This document shows positions 49,957 to 61,948 of a DNA stretch of 64,000 bases, in pieces. Position 1 is the stretch's first letter. The number at the start of each line of letters is the position of its first letter. The DNA is from Lophius americanus (taxonomy: Eukaryota > Chordata > Actinopteri > Lophiiformes > Lophiidae), in contig JBBDHG010000054.1 of the NCBI GenBank assembly GCA_037951165.1, positions 2,370,001 to 2,434,000 of the forward strand, written 5' to 3'. The notes beneath the pieces were generated by a model, which saw nothing but the letters and a program-made list of their open reading frames with translations, had not been told where the DNA came from and ran no database searches. The translations under genes and the position numbers were made by a program.

Positions 49957-50520
49957 GCTCCCCCTAGTGTGAGAAATATACAACCGACCTTTTTCAAAAA
50001 TCATTCCAGTTCTTCCTTGCACTAAATTCCATGGGGGTTTAAAGTTTGGAAATGAACGTTACGTCTGGAAAACAGTGTTTTTGATTTCCCTTACAAGCTC
50101 CCCCCTGGTGAGTCAAATATGAACTAATAGAGTAAAATATGATATTTACTAGATAGATCTGCTCGAGTTGATTCATCACAACAAGTTTGGACTGGAAAGA
50201 GCCAATTGTTAGGAAGCTGTGTCCGAAAAACTGTATTTTTCATGAAAAGCTCCCCCTAGCGAGTAAAATGTGAACTACTAGAGTAAATCACGATCCATAC
50301 AAGATCGATCACCTCGAGTCATTCCATATGCAGCAAATCTGGACTAAATCGGGTGGAGAAATTATGGACTGACAAATGAAGAGATAAAGCTCCCCCTAGT
50401 TTCAGAAATGTCCAACTTAACTTTCCCTAAAACACTCCAGTTTTTCCTCGCACTAAAGTCTATGTGGGTACAAAACTATAAAAATGATCCTTGATACGGT
50501 TTTGGAGTTATCGCGTCGAC
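49957..50520 (+). repeat. Degenerate tandem array, about 145-bp unit, four units
   Basis: GCTCCCCCTAG-type cores begin at 49957, 50097, 50249 and 50389. Each is followed by GAGTMAAATATGAACTA-type and AGATCKMTC-type blocks. Units are about 140-152 bp and well diverged. Single copies of the unit also occur elsewhere in the window. Confidence 0.75.
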
Positions 50521-50524
50521 ACCA

Positions 50525-51355
50525 AGGATCTGCGGCGGTCACAGCGGCAGTGGATAAACGCTTTTTCACTTACATTCTATTCTTTTTCTCACCTTCACAC
50601 AAATCTTTTATTACTTTCATACTGCTCTTTTTTATTTGTATAACACTACTTTCCCCTTGATGTTTTCTTTTATACTATTACATTTCACTTTTAAACTCTG
50701 AGTCTGTTCTTTTTCCAGTGTATTTGAGTAAAAGCGTTGAATCAGCAGCAGAGTCATTTTTCACACAAAGAACTGAACTTCTACTCGAGTAAAGAACGTC
50801 TGTATTAATGCCACCCGTGGGTCAAAGGTGAAACTTGGTCCTAATTCTCTTTTTTAAGGTTTGTTTTCTTGCTCTTCATTTATCAGGAACAATGCTGACC
50901 TCAGCTGGATCAAGTCTGTAGTTGCTGCTGTTTGTCTCCCTCCTTGATGAAGAGCACCAGAGTGAATAATGTAACATTTCTCCCACAGCGAGGAGTCGGG
51001 CGAAGGGCAGTCAGAGAGAGAGAGACAGGCATTAGAGGGGTGAGACAGAGCCAGGGGGATGTTTCATCGGGATGAACAGGTACGCAGACAGCTCCGCAGG
51101 GGAGCAAGTGAGACAGATTGTTAAAGAGGCGGTGAGACAGCCGAGCAGTAAACAGATTAGAGCATCCCACGCTTTATTAATTAGAGAGCGAAAACACTGC
51201 GAGGCTCTTGCTGCTTGAGAGACAGTGAGGCGTGGAACATCCCGACTACCAGACACCCACACGAAAAAACCCAGACACGGCCACAAACAAGCCCGAACAC
51301 ACTCAGACGCAGACAAAGGAGCACCGCATCACTTCTGCTCACACCTTCTCAGACG
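50525..51355. other. No gene seen
   Basis: Non-coding sequence leading into the polypurine tract. Confidence 0.5.
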
Positions 51356-51359
51356 AGGA

Positions 51360-51692
51360 GAGAAAACAGGGACGAAAAGAGCAACGAGGGAAGCAAATGA
51401 GTTGGGTAGAAAGAGGAGGGGGGGATGAGAGAGAGAGAAGAGGGGAGGAAAGAGGAGGAGAGGAGTGATGAGATGATATCAGGGCCAGATGAGGAAAAGA
51501 TAGAAGCTAGTAGAGGAGGAAAGAAAATGTGTGTGAGATGGAAAAAGAGAGGGAGAGGGGGAGGAGGAGGAGGGATGTGGCAGATCAGACGGGAGGAGAG
51601 CCAAAAAAAATGAAAATAGTAAAGTGCAGTGGAGATGGGTGGAGAGTGAGAGAGGCGAAGGGCAGCAGATGAAGAGAGAAGAGTGGAAGAGG

Positions 51693-51740
<48 letters not shown>

Positions 51741-51760
51741 GACTGGAGACGCTGTGACCT
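51360..51760. repeat. Polypurine tract (GA-rich)
   Basis: The plus strand is almost all A and G over several hundred bases, ending in a GAGAGA microsatellite (51680-51743). It can form triplex DNA in principle. No gene. Confidence 0.85.
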
Positions 51761-51989
51761 CACATGCTCGACTGCAATGACGCTCTGAAGATCATCTCAA
51801 GGTTATTAGATAAGAGGGAATACAGACGAGGGGGGAATGAGGGTAAAAGATTGTGATATGAGGAGAAAAGAAAGAAATAAAGGTAGAGGAGGAGGCGTGA
51901 ACAGATAAGAGGACAGTGGAATAGTGAGAGGGAAAAGAGTGATGAAGGCAGCAGAGACAATGATTCAGTGACTCAAGTTGCTATGAAGC

Positions 51990-52227
51990 ATGCAGTGTGT
52001 GTGTGTGTATGTGTGTGTATGTGTTTGTGTGTGTTTGTGTTTGTGTGTATGCGTGTGGGTGTGTGTGTGTTTGTGTGTGTGTGTTTGTGTGTGTGTGTAT
52101 CTGTCTGTGTGTGTGTGAGTGTTTGAGTGTGTGGGTGTGTGTGTGTTCATGTGTATGTGTGTGTGTTCGTGTTTGTATATCTGTGTATGTGTGCGTGTGG
52201 GTTTGTGTGTGTTCGTGTTTGTGTGCA

Positions 52228-52260
<33 letters not shown>

Positions 52261-52305
52261 ATCTGTGTGTTTGTGAGTGTGTTTTCGTGTGTGTGTGTGT
52301 GAGTG

Positions 52306-52390
<85 letters not shown>

Positions 52391-52402
52391 GTGTCTGTAT
52401 CC

Positions 52403-52486
<84 letters not shown>

Positions 52487-52580
52487 GTTTGTATTGAGTT
52501 ACTATGAAGCAGGCATGCATGAACATTTGCAGTGTGTGTGTATCCTTATTAGTAAACATGCAAAAAAGGTTTACGTTCAA

Positions 52581-52634
<54 letters not shown>

Positions 52635-52772
52635 TGTATATGTGTGTGTGTGTGAGTGTGTGCGTGTGGGCTTGTGTGTGTGTGTGTGAGTGTGTGCGTG
52701 GGCTTGTGTGTGTGTGTCTGTGTGAGTGTGTGCGTGGGCTTGTGTGTGTGTGTCTGTGTGAGTGTGTGTCTT
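51990..52772. repeat. Very long TG tract in two blocks
   Basis: TG-rich at 51990-52490 and 52585-52772. The two are separated by about 95 bp of ordinary sequence (CAGTAGTTTGTATTGAGTTA onwards) similar to the flank at 51969-51990, so it may have arisen by duplication. The second block ends in an approximately 37-bp GTGCGTGGGCTTGTGTG unit repeated three times. Confidence 0.93.
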
Positions 52773-52774
52773 GG

Positions 52775-53515
52775 CAGCAGTGATTAAGTACAATGAACCA
52801 GCCAGCTAGTAAACACCCAGGCACGATGTGTCCCTTTCCTTAATGCATCCCCCTTATCTCTAACCCTCCTCCCCTCTATTCTTCTCTCCGCCGTCGCTGC
52901 ATCCTCTATTTACTCTCCTCTCCATTATCTCATTAGCTCTCCATCTCACATTATTATTCATCGGGCTTCCACTCCTTCCATTCCTTCTTTTTTTAATATT
53001 TCCTTGCTCCACTACTCTTCTTTTTTTTAGTTTTATCTATCTCCTGCCGTCCCTGATTGTTCCCTCGGCGCCGCAGAAAGAAGAGCGCAGGAGGAGTTGA
53101 CATTGTCACTGTCTTTCAGACGATGGGATGCAACATTGAGCAGTGAGATTCCAAAAGTCTCTCATTAACGTTAGCATTAAATGGAGCAAGATTGTGGCTC
53201 TTAGACTTAGACTCTGCGGAATTTTGCCTTTCCAGCTCAGGACTTCGGACAGATTTTTGGATAGACCTAAATGATCCATGCTAACATGCTAGGCTATTGT
53301 ATGTTCTTCCATATTTAGCTTACTTTGCCGACCATAGTGCATAAAGTGAGTTCACACAAAAAAAAACATCACACACCATCAGAACCCAGATGATAAACTC
53401 ACAACCGACCTAAATTTGACACCCTCCATCGTCCCTGTCTCGGCTACATAGCAGAAAGGGAGTGTAGTACCATCACATCCAGTCTAAAAACATTTCAATC
53501 CAGCCTGAGGCAGGC
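52775..53515. other. No gene seen
   Basis: Pyrimidine-rich (52830-53050), then ordinary non-coding sequence. Confidence 0.5.
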
Positions 53516-53519
53516 AGCA

Positions 53520-53830
53520 TTAAAGGTGCAGTATGTAAATTTTAGTGGCATATCACGAAGGAGCTCCTGATTGCGACTTATTTTACACACCAGCTCCCTA
53601 TGAGGTGAAAGTTGTGCCAAATAGCCCCATAAAAAACAACTGAGCGTGAAACACCGCCATCAGAGAACGTACGCCTCCTGCCACCCGCCTCCTTCCTTTT
53701 TCCCAACTTTTTTTTTTAATCGGACCTGGAGCCACTTGCATCCTGCCACCATGGAGGAAATGTGAGCAGCGGGGGGCGAGAACTCTGAACTGTGCGGGTG
53801 TCACTCACATGCCGAGTTGAATCCCCTGGG
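53520..53830 (+). repeat. Dispersed repeat starting ATTAAAGGTGCAGTATGTAA
   Basis: The start matches the end motif of the 22024 element. It continues with TTTTAGTGGC, CTCCCTATGAGG and TGCCACCATGGAGGAAATG. No reading frame of note. Confidence 0.5.
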
Positions 53831-53834
53831 TGGA

Positions 53835-55895
53835 CACCTGGACAGGTGGACCTCTAGACCTTGCCATCCGAGAAAGTAAGCATGAAGAAGGTTCGTCTTA
53901 CGAGGTTGAGAGGTAAACTGGAGATTTCTTTCCAAATAAACTCCATGGAGGCAAGAACTCAGTCCACAATCCCAGGAAGCAGCAAGATCCGGGTTTGGAC
54001 TGAGGAGCTCTAAAGCCCCTCAGGGCGGACTTCTCAGGCCCGGCTCATTCATCCGGGCAAAAGCTGACACTTCTTTGCTTTTTATGTCCTAAATAATAAG
54101 TTTGATCCCTTTAATCTGTATTAAACCGTTAATTATTAGTCACCTTAAATATCAGGTGAGGGAAAGATGAGATTTGGGACACAGGAAAAGGTTAAGCGTT
54201 TAACTAGAAGCGTCAGATGGCTCTCATATCTCCGTCTGTCCTGGTTTAAACAAACTATCCGTTCAAATGTTTCATTCAGAGCGTGTCGTGACTCTCTTTC
54301 AGTCTCACCCTTCAAGCGAACGTTACCTCCGTTAAGTCATTTGTCGGCTGCAGCACAAGGAAAATAATAAGAAAGAAAGAAAGAAACATTCTAAAAAAAG
54401 AATAAATGAGAGATGTGAATGGCATCACGATATCTCTGACGTATGTATGAACCTTGTCTTCTTCTCATTGCCTCGCCTGAAGGACATACCCAGATAAACT
54501 TAAAGATTAGCTCCACAGCCATCAAGTGTATGTGCATAACCCTGGTGTCTATGCACGGGTAAGAATTAGAATAGAATATAATATGTGTGAGTAATATGTG
54601 ATTAAACATAAAATATAGCAATTTTCCTATCCTCACGTGATTTTTTATTTTTTTTTTTTTCTTTGGATAAAAAGGCCATAACATCAGTTTATAATGTATA
54701 ACAGTGACACCATGAAACAAAACAATTCATGAATTTGCTCAGAAAATGTTCATAACCACAACATCAAATTCGCTAGAAAACCCACAAAGTGCATTTCATG
54801 TTGGATAGGATCGTGAAGATTCTCCATTTGGCCCGGATGGAGAGTCAGTGGACACAAAATGTGCCAGTAGAATAGGAACAGAGAGGGATTTGGGCTGCAA
54901 AATACCATATGTGTCCACTAGGGGAGTTCTATTCACACACACACTGGAACCTTGGCTGGGATATATTATATCATATTTTCATTCAAATCTAGTGTTTTGC
55001 ACGGTTAAAAAAAAACTGCACAAACTAATAAAATCCCAATTATGAGGGGTTTGACTATGAGAATTAGTTTGACTGAAGTTGTTTCAATGTCCACATATCT
55101 TATTTACGTATCATTTTCCCAGCTGCTTGGCTCCCACTAAAGAAAAAAACAACAACATACATAAAACAAATTTCAAGAACTAAGGGGGAAATAATCTCCC
55201 TCCACCAAGTAACTTTTGATTACGTAGAAAATAGTAAATTAAAAAATAGCGAATTGAAGTGCTGGAGTGATTTTTAGCTGGTGACATTCTCCCTCCTCGG
55301 GTTCGCTCTCTGCACATGTTGACAGCGAACTACACGACACCTGGTCATGACTCGGCGTTGCCTTTTTCTAATGTGCTGCCTGTCATAAATCAAATGAACT
55401 GCACTTATATCTGGTTAATGGGATTAGAGCAGGTACACTGAGCAGGAGACATCAATCCGGTCTGGAAGTCCGCCATGAATTTGGTTCCTTCACATCTCAC
55501 AGGGCCTCCTCGGCCAGCTGGCAGGTTCTGCTAGTTCCATGATGATTTATAGTCATATCGCACTGTTTTGCTGCAGAATAGTGCCTTCAGCCCGGTACAG
55601 GAAGAAAGCTTAAGATAACATTGTGGTAAGCTTACTCACTTTATTGCTGAGAATAGTTCATTAGAAGATGGATACCAGTTGTATAAATATGAAGCGGTAG
55701 CCGCAGCTGCAGATTATTTTGGGCTTAGCGTAGAGGCTGGAAGCAGCGTAAGGAGCTAAAGTAAATTACTGCTTCCTAGCAAGTGTTTAGACATGGTTTC
55801 ATTCTTCTCTTTTTGGACAAGAAATCAATAAGTCCATTACCCAAAAATTGTAAAAATCCCTTAACCGCCTGCAAGCTCTTTCTGTTGTAGTTTTC
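53835..55895. other. No gene seen
   Basis: AT-rich non-coding sequence. A reverse CCACTAGGGGAGTTCTATTC core of the dispersed family occurs at about 54917. Confidence 0.5.
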
Positions 55896-55899
55896 ATAA

Positions 55900-57237
55900 T
55901 ACACTGCTCAAAGGTTAGAGGGAGGCTTAATCATCACACTCAAACATAGAGTGAATGACGCTTCTGGGACCTGGATCTGTCCGTTTAGGAGGAGTAAGCA
56001 GGTTTGGATCCGTTTCAGCTACTTGGGTTCAAATGAAAGACAACGGGTGGACAAGAGAGACGGGAACAGGACATGCCCTCAAAAATGGAATGGTTCTGCA
56101 GGTTGTGGCAGCAGAACTATTTCTCTCTCCTCATCCATATTTGCTGCCGTATGTGGGTTTGCTGTCTCTCTCGTGAAGTGCTGGACAGGACCGTAGAAGG
56201 ACAAGGATCCAGCAGCAGCACCGGTATCTGCTTTTTTGTGTTGGGAGGAAGAGGAGGAGCAAGGCCAGAATCCTACAAAATGACTTCCAGTAGCTACTGG
56301 TGTACATGTTTCTGACCAAACTGTCAGAAACGGACTCTGTGACGATGGCATGAGGGTCCGACGTCCTCTGTCAGGACCTGGGCTCACAGCCCAGCACCAT
56401 GCAGCTGGATTAGCATTTGATGGGACGTTGTCCGTCGGTGTCCCGTCCTCTTCACAAGTGAGAGCAGATTCACTCTGAGCTCATGTGACAGACATGAAAG
56501 AGTCTAGAGACGCGGCGGTGGACGTCTTGCTGCCTGAAATATCAGCCAGCAGAACCGGTTTGGCGGTGGGTCAGTCAAGGCCTGGGGAGAAAGATCCTTT
56601 GAGGATCTCACAGACGTCCACATGTTAGCCAACAGTACCCCGTCTGCAGTGAGGTACCAGGGTGAAATCTTCAGACCCACTGTCAGACCTCACACGGGTG
56701 TAGTGGACCCTGGGCTCCTCCTGGTGCAGGTCAAAGCCCGCTATCCTGTGACCAGAGTTTGTAGGCAGTTCCTGGAAGATGATGGTATTGTTGCCATTGA
56801 CTGGTTCTCGTGTTCACCAGACCTGAATCCACCCGAGGACCTCTGTAACCTTAAGTGATGCTGCATCAGACATCATCAAGTAGCATCACATCCTGTCCAG
56901 GAGCGCACTCATGTCTGGATCCAGGTCTAGGAGGCGATCCCCCAGGTCACCGACCACCCTCTCACCAGGAGCGCACCCAAACGTCAGGACTGCCAGTAGG
57001 GTCTCAAACACACCACTGAGCCTCCTTATGAGTCGTCCCGATGAAAGTCACACCAGTTGGATCAGTTTTTCACTCTGGTTTTCCATCCAGCCTTCAAGGA
57101 TCTCCTGGTCCCCCTGATCGTTCTTACGTCTATTTGTTCTCAGCGACTCACACAACGCATATGGATAAAGATGTTCCCCTTGAATACCGCGTTCATCGAG
57201 ATCCAGTGTGTGACTCAAGGGTTCTTTGAGCAGTGAA
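55900..57237 (+). mobile_element. Tc1-like transposon (family B), near full length, dead
   Basis: Terminal inverted repeats TACACTGCTCAAAG and CTTTGAGCAGTGAA bound 1,338 bp. The plus-strand frame at 56622-56858 keeps transposase blocks SAVRYQGEIFRPTVRPHTG, CRQFLEDDG and SPDLNPPEDL. The second catalytic block is destroyed: the family's QDNARPH position reads QVKARYP. The third block keeps its glutamate. Frameshifts separate an N-terminal-side block (ACGATGGCATGAGGGTCCG) from the rest. No intact transposase can be read. Confidence 0.88.
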
Positions 57238-57239
57238 TT

Positions 57240-59860
57240 TACAAAGATAAAGGCTTACCAGCATCTCAAGGTTCAAAGTTTAACTTTTTTTTTTAAATGA
57301 GCTTTTAATTTGAATGTATCACAATATGCAAAACCAAAATGCAAAAATGAAAGGATGTGGTTTTACATAATGTGGCTTTAAACTATAGTCCTTCACTGCT
57401 CCTTGCCAAAATAAATGAATCAGCAAATAAGTTTGCATGAAGCAGATATTTTCATTTCTGCATAGGTGAGATTATTGAGCTTTAAAGGTGCAGGAAGCTC
57501 CCTCTCATGCCTGCAGTCTTCAACCTCAGCTAATTAAAGTCTCTCCCGGCCACGGCTCGATATTCAGCATATAATCATGGGGGAGGTGTCTTATCATCCA
57601 TTTCTCAGCAAAAAGGTAATATTTGTGTTTATTTTGTTGCTGAACAGGATCAGTATTTATCCCACCAATTTAGTGGGAATGTCCATTTTTAATAACCGAA
57701 CCCCTAGATCCCAGATAAAAGAGATCCTCGTCCACTCAGAACACTTTTACTCCGGTTATTATGCCTGGCACGTATTCGTCCTCTTAGATTCTGAACACGA
57801 CTATCAATATTCTGAATGAACACATTTCAATTACAAGACATTGAAAATGCTCATAAATTGTAAAATACTGATAATTTTATTTTCAAAAATGCAGCAGAAA
57901 TGTTTTAATGCTCGACACAATCCAGCCATCCACTGAGTCCGTAAACCCATATGAAAGAACAAAGTATTCAGTCAATCAAGCACAACCGTTAAATGCTCTT
58001 CGCTTGCCTTCAGGTTTTCATTTTTCTCGTTTTCTCTTTTGACAATTAACTCAAATCTCTCATGAAGAAGTTACTTAGGGTGAGAGGAGATTAAGTAGTC
58101 ACACAGGTTTTGATGACTGGGGAGCGGGATGGGGGGGGGGGGGGGACAGGTTTGGGTGAGGATAAAACAGGAGGGTCAAAGTTTTGGGGTTGAAGCCTTT
58201 AAGTTTTGAAGATTTAATATATAAAGAGGAAATGAAACAGAAAAGAGTTTGATCAGTTGGCTACTTTAAATTCAATAAATGTAATAAAGTGTATACATTT
58301 AAATTAACATATACGTGTTAGTCTTTTCAACATATCCCATTTTAGTAGGTGAGAGTTGTTAAACCAAGAAATTATGATTGCTTTGACACGGCTTTACCGT
58401 TTGGAGTGAATCACACAATCGAAACAGCAAATGAATTCTGTCCCAGATTCATTCGTGGAGAAGAGAATAACTAAACACAGCTAAGTAAAGCAAATTAAAA
58501 CACATTATATTAAATTCATGTTGCTCCCTTTAGTTAGCTGAACACCCATAATGCCGCATTTTCCCAAAACAGTCATGCTGGTTGCAGGTAGGTGCGTTAT
58601 TTTTCATTTTAATCATGTCATTGAATTGTATCCAACATAACTCTGTGTGGAGGAAATTGTTGAAACATCTGGATTAAGTCAATTCAACTAATTCTCTATT
58701 GAGGGGTTCAGGTTTTGCCTGAATTACAAGCCCAATTGTCTTAAATACTGTAGCTCCACAACTACCCGGTGTAACATTTCATCTGTTGTTATGTGTCAGC
58801 AATCTGGGAATAAACACCAAAAATGCCAATATTTCTATATTGATTATATATTGATATAATCAATATATTAACAAAACCGTTCATTTGCTCAGAAACTCTT
58901 TCATAACTACCACTTTAGATTCGATAGAAATACCCCAAATTTCATATTATTCTAAACAGAGTGGTCCAAATGGACCACTCTCCATTTGGCGTGTATGGAC
59001 AATGACAAATTTGCAAAAAAGAAAATTGTATTTTGGCTAAATACCACCGTTAGCTATGAAATAAACCCGGTGTTTAATCCATATCAAGCATTGTGCATTG
59101 ATAAATAAAATACAAATGCTATGCTGAAGTCCAATCATTGGTCTGTTGGGTAGAACGGGTTTTAAGGGGTTAAGTTACCATTAATTAAATAAACTCTAGG
59201 CTTTAAAATGAGGACAGAAAAATCCACCTTTTACTCAAGACTGCTTCTCCAACACTGGGAAGATTTTAAGCTTCAACAATTCTTGGTTTAAGATAGAAGA
59301 AATGACGATTTTGATTAAATGCACCTTGCCCAGATTCATCTGCTTGGTGCCTTAGAGTGGGACAACTGCAGCAGAATTAGAATGATAAACCAAAGGCTTC
59401 AAAGCACTGAAATTCCCATAATTAGACAAATACAGAGAAGCTTTTATTTTTAGTCTTCTTGGACTTAATGGGTTTCTAAAGGTTCTGCAAGTCAATGTTA
59501 AAGTTAGACATTTTAAGACATTCTTAAGGCAAATAGTATTTAATCTTAAAACCATAATAGCATAATATATGATATATAATAAGGAATATCGGGATGCCAG
59601 TTACTTGCAAAGTAAATGAATTAACTCAGATTTTGAAAATCACGGTGAAAGTAGCATTGAATCAACATCAGCATATTTAAGACCCATCCGATCATATTTA
59701 ATACCTCGTATATAATTATGCCATATGATAACATAATAATATATCTGTTTATGGTCTAAAAGCCATCTTATTAAATGTTCTCCAAGGAGACACTGCTGTG
59801 ACTGAAGACCCCCTGAATCATAACCATCCCAATCTCTACAAAGAAACATTAATTTAAGTC
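57240..59860. other. No gene seen
   Basis: AT-rich sequence with a 24-bp near-palindrome at 58958-58981 (AGAGTGGTCCA arms) and an AT-rich inverted repeat at 58838-58867. It may include the distal neuroligin 3' UTR. Confidence 0.5.
58129..58146. repeat. Poly-G run
   Basis: About 17 consecutive G bases after GGGATG. Copy number is unreliable in most assemblies. Confidence 0.9.
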
Positions 59861-59864
59861 GCGG

Positions 59865-60165
59865 TTATTAGAGCATTTACGGTAAACTCTTCAGCCTTCA
59901 TTTGAATAGAAATTAATTGAAGTTGTGTTTATTAGAACATTTACGGTAAGGCCTTCATCGTCTGTCTGTGTAGAAATTCATTTAAGTTGTGTTTATTAGA
60001 ACATTTACGGTAGGGTCTTCAATATTTGTCTGAATAGAAATTAATTGAAGTTGTGTTTATTAGAACATTTACGGTAGGGTCTTCAATATTTGTCTGAATA
60101 CAAATTAATTTAAGTTGTGTTTATTAGAACATTTACGGTGAGGCCTTTAAGATGAATTTCAGGCT
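59865..60165. repeat. 64-bp minisatellite, five units
   Basis: The motif TTATTAGARCATTTACGGT begins at 59865, 59929, 59993, 60057 and 60121, so the period is exactly 64 bp with no indels between units. The first unit is the most diverged (gcggttattagagc). Units three to five are nearly identical, which suggests recent expansion. Confidence 0.9.
59928..60125 (-). terminator. Cluster of four AATAAA poly(A) signals within a tandem repeat
   Basis: Plus-strand TTTATT occurs at 59928-59933, 59992-59997, 60056-60061 and 60120-60125, which reads AATAAA on the neuroligin strand at exact 64-bp intervals, about 1.4 kb past the stop codon. The motif is visible; its use as a cleavage signal is inference. 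Confidence 0.25.
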
Positions 60166-60678
60166 CAAGGGGGAGAGGAGAATAGGAAGGGGTTGGGTTC
60201 AGAGGTCAAGGGTTATTATGGTTTTTGGCTGGTGCTCAATCATCAAACCAATATTGCATTATCTACACAGTACAAGCTCATGATGTGATCTTCAAACAAA
60301 AAGACAGGATGGAGTAAAAACAGAAGCCCACTACCTACTAAAACGAGTATCTATATTACACATTTAATTAAGAATTATTGAAATATCTGTGCATAGCAAA
60401 TATAGCCTTTAAATAAAGGTACTGTGTACATACTACAGTGGGTGAGATAGACAGACAACCAGCCTGGCTTCAGGACATCTACACAATAAGAATAATATAG
60501 CAATATTTGAAATGAAAGCAATAATGTGGTTAAATAAGTTTCATGTTCTAATGCAAGAGCAGGTAAATGCTCTAAATCATAATATATCATCTGTTTCTTT
60601 CAGTTCTATTTACAAGGTTTGAACACGTAGCTGGTTAGAGTGATTCCTCATTACATCTGACAGCACTTCAGAGGCCCC

Positions 60679-60709
60679 CTCTTCTTCTTCTTCTTCTTCT
60701 TCTTCTTCT
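60679..60709. repeat. CTT microsatellite
   Basis: About ten CTT units in the probable 3' region of neuroligin. Confidence 0.9.
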
Positions 60710-61385
60710 GAGGCTATTTTCTGTCTCTTTCTGTGTTTTTCTTATCACTCTATCTCACTTTCTCAAGTCCCTCATCTCCTTCCCACTAAACTTTCCTTCA
60801 GCTAATTGTGTTTTTTTAATCGCTCTTTATCCTCCCTCCCTGTTTACATCCATCACTCGGTGAAATTTTAGTCATTTTCTCCTCACCTTAATTTGATCCT
60901 TGGCAGATAGGGCCGTTTGATCTTTTAAACGGAAAAAAATGCTACATTCACATTTCTCAGGTTGTTCAAGTTGACATCAGCAGTCTGTGTGTGGTACCTC
61001 TTAGCTCAGTCCTGCATCTACATCAGCTCAGCTCAGTCCCTGCTCTGCCTGGCTTTGCAGCACAGGCACAGTCGGAGATGTCTTCCTCTTCCTCTTCCTC
61101 TTCCACTTCTCCTTGTCTTTAAAAAAAGTAGGAGATTTAATATCCAAAGCATGTTTGAGATGTTTCACGGATGGCTCATCATCTTCCACGTTATCGGCGA
61201 ATGATGCATAGAACTGCATCTCCCAGGATCCCGTCTGTCTTCGGGACCCGGACATGCAACACACAGCTGTCTGTCTCTTTCTCCTGATACTGAAACCGTC
61301 TCTCTCTCTCTCTCCCCCTCTCTCTCTTTCCTTTTGTAACAATCCTGCAGGGTAATTAGAAAGAGGTATTTAAGTCTTTGTTTCC

Positions 61386-61387
<2 letters not shown>

Positions 61388-61443
<56 letters not shown>

Positions 61444-61500
61444 GTGTGTCTGTGTGCGTGTGTGTGTGCGCATGTGTATGAGTGTGTGATAGTGTGTGTG
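61388..61500. repeat. TG microsatellite in the neuroligin 3' region
   Basis: Begins about 40 bp past the neuroligin stop codon. It would be a CA repeat in the mRNA. Confidence 0.93.
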
Positions 61501-61540
61501 TGGTAGTTATGTCCCTGTATGTGCAAACATGTTGCAGCGG

Positions 61541-61948
61541 TTATACACGCGTAGTTGAGTGTGTGTGCGTGGAGATGTGTGTGTGTGGCAAGTGTGTGTT
61601 ACTATATGGGCTATGGTGGGTGTATCCCTGGTGTGGGTGGCCCATCCTCATTCCCACTACTGATCCGGGTGTCATGGGAGTCATCGGTGTTGCCGGGGTA
61701 ACAGGGTGCGACCCGGGTGTTACAGGCAGCGACCCAGGGGTCAGAGAGGTCATGAGGGGTACATCGTCAGGTGAACGGCGTAGGGTGAGGGTGTAGTCAG
61801 GCGGGCAGGTGAGGCGCACTGTGTCCAGCGTGCTGTAGATGTCCTGGGTGTCCAAACCGTCGAGGGCGTCCAGCGTGTCCAGAGTGTGATGGTGGTGAGC
61901 ATTATTCCTCTCGTCCGCCGATGCAGCGTCGCACTCCAGCTGTTTGAC
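61541..61948 (-). CDS. nlgn4-like: Neuroligin, last coding exon (cytoplasmic tail and PDZ ligand)
   Basis: It encodes 135 residues and a TAA stop. The frame joins the exon at 63012 in phase 0 through a TGTCAG acceptor, so MSLQ is followed by VKQLECD, matching the tail start in neuroligins. Residues 49-54 begin PPDYTLTLRRSPDDVPLMT, the conserved tail motif whose tyrosine lies in the gephyrin-binding region of NLGN2. The protein ends in STTRV, the class I PDZ ligand that binds PSD-95/S-SCAM-type scaffolds. Two parts are unusual: an LD-rich repeat at residues 22-42 (LDTLDALDGLDTQ) and a Thr-Pro repeat at 67-88 (TPGSLPVTPGSHPVTPATP). Both sit where I recall mammalian tails being shorter and not repetitive. 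A His-rich stretch precedes the terminal ligand. Assignment to the gene is firm; the exact paralogue is not. Confidence 0.94.
   Translation of the reverse strand, partial: VKQLECDAASADERNNAHHHHTLDTLDALDGLDTQDIYSTLDTVRLTCPPDYTLTLRRSPDDVPLMTSLTPGSLPVTPGSHPVTPATPMTPMTPGSVVGMRMGHPHQGYTHHSPYSNTHLPHTHISTHTHSTTRV

Larger units (their letters stand above)
60170..61540 (-). other. Probable neuroligin 3' UTR / downstream flank
   Basis: This stretch directly follows the stop codon on the minus strand and holds no other gene I can recognise. It carries a TG microsatellite (61388-61500), pyrimidine-rich DNA and a CTT run (60679-60709). No cDNA is available, so where the UTR ends is unknown. Confidence 0.45.

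Noticed and set aside
51981..52793. 270-codon Thr-His frame
   Set aside because: Translation of the TG tract, open only because the tract has no stop codons.
59865..60165. CRISPR-like array of five 64-bp units
   Set aside because: The units are contiguous and similar along their whole length, with no unique spacers; it is a minisatellite.
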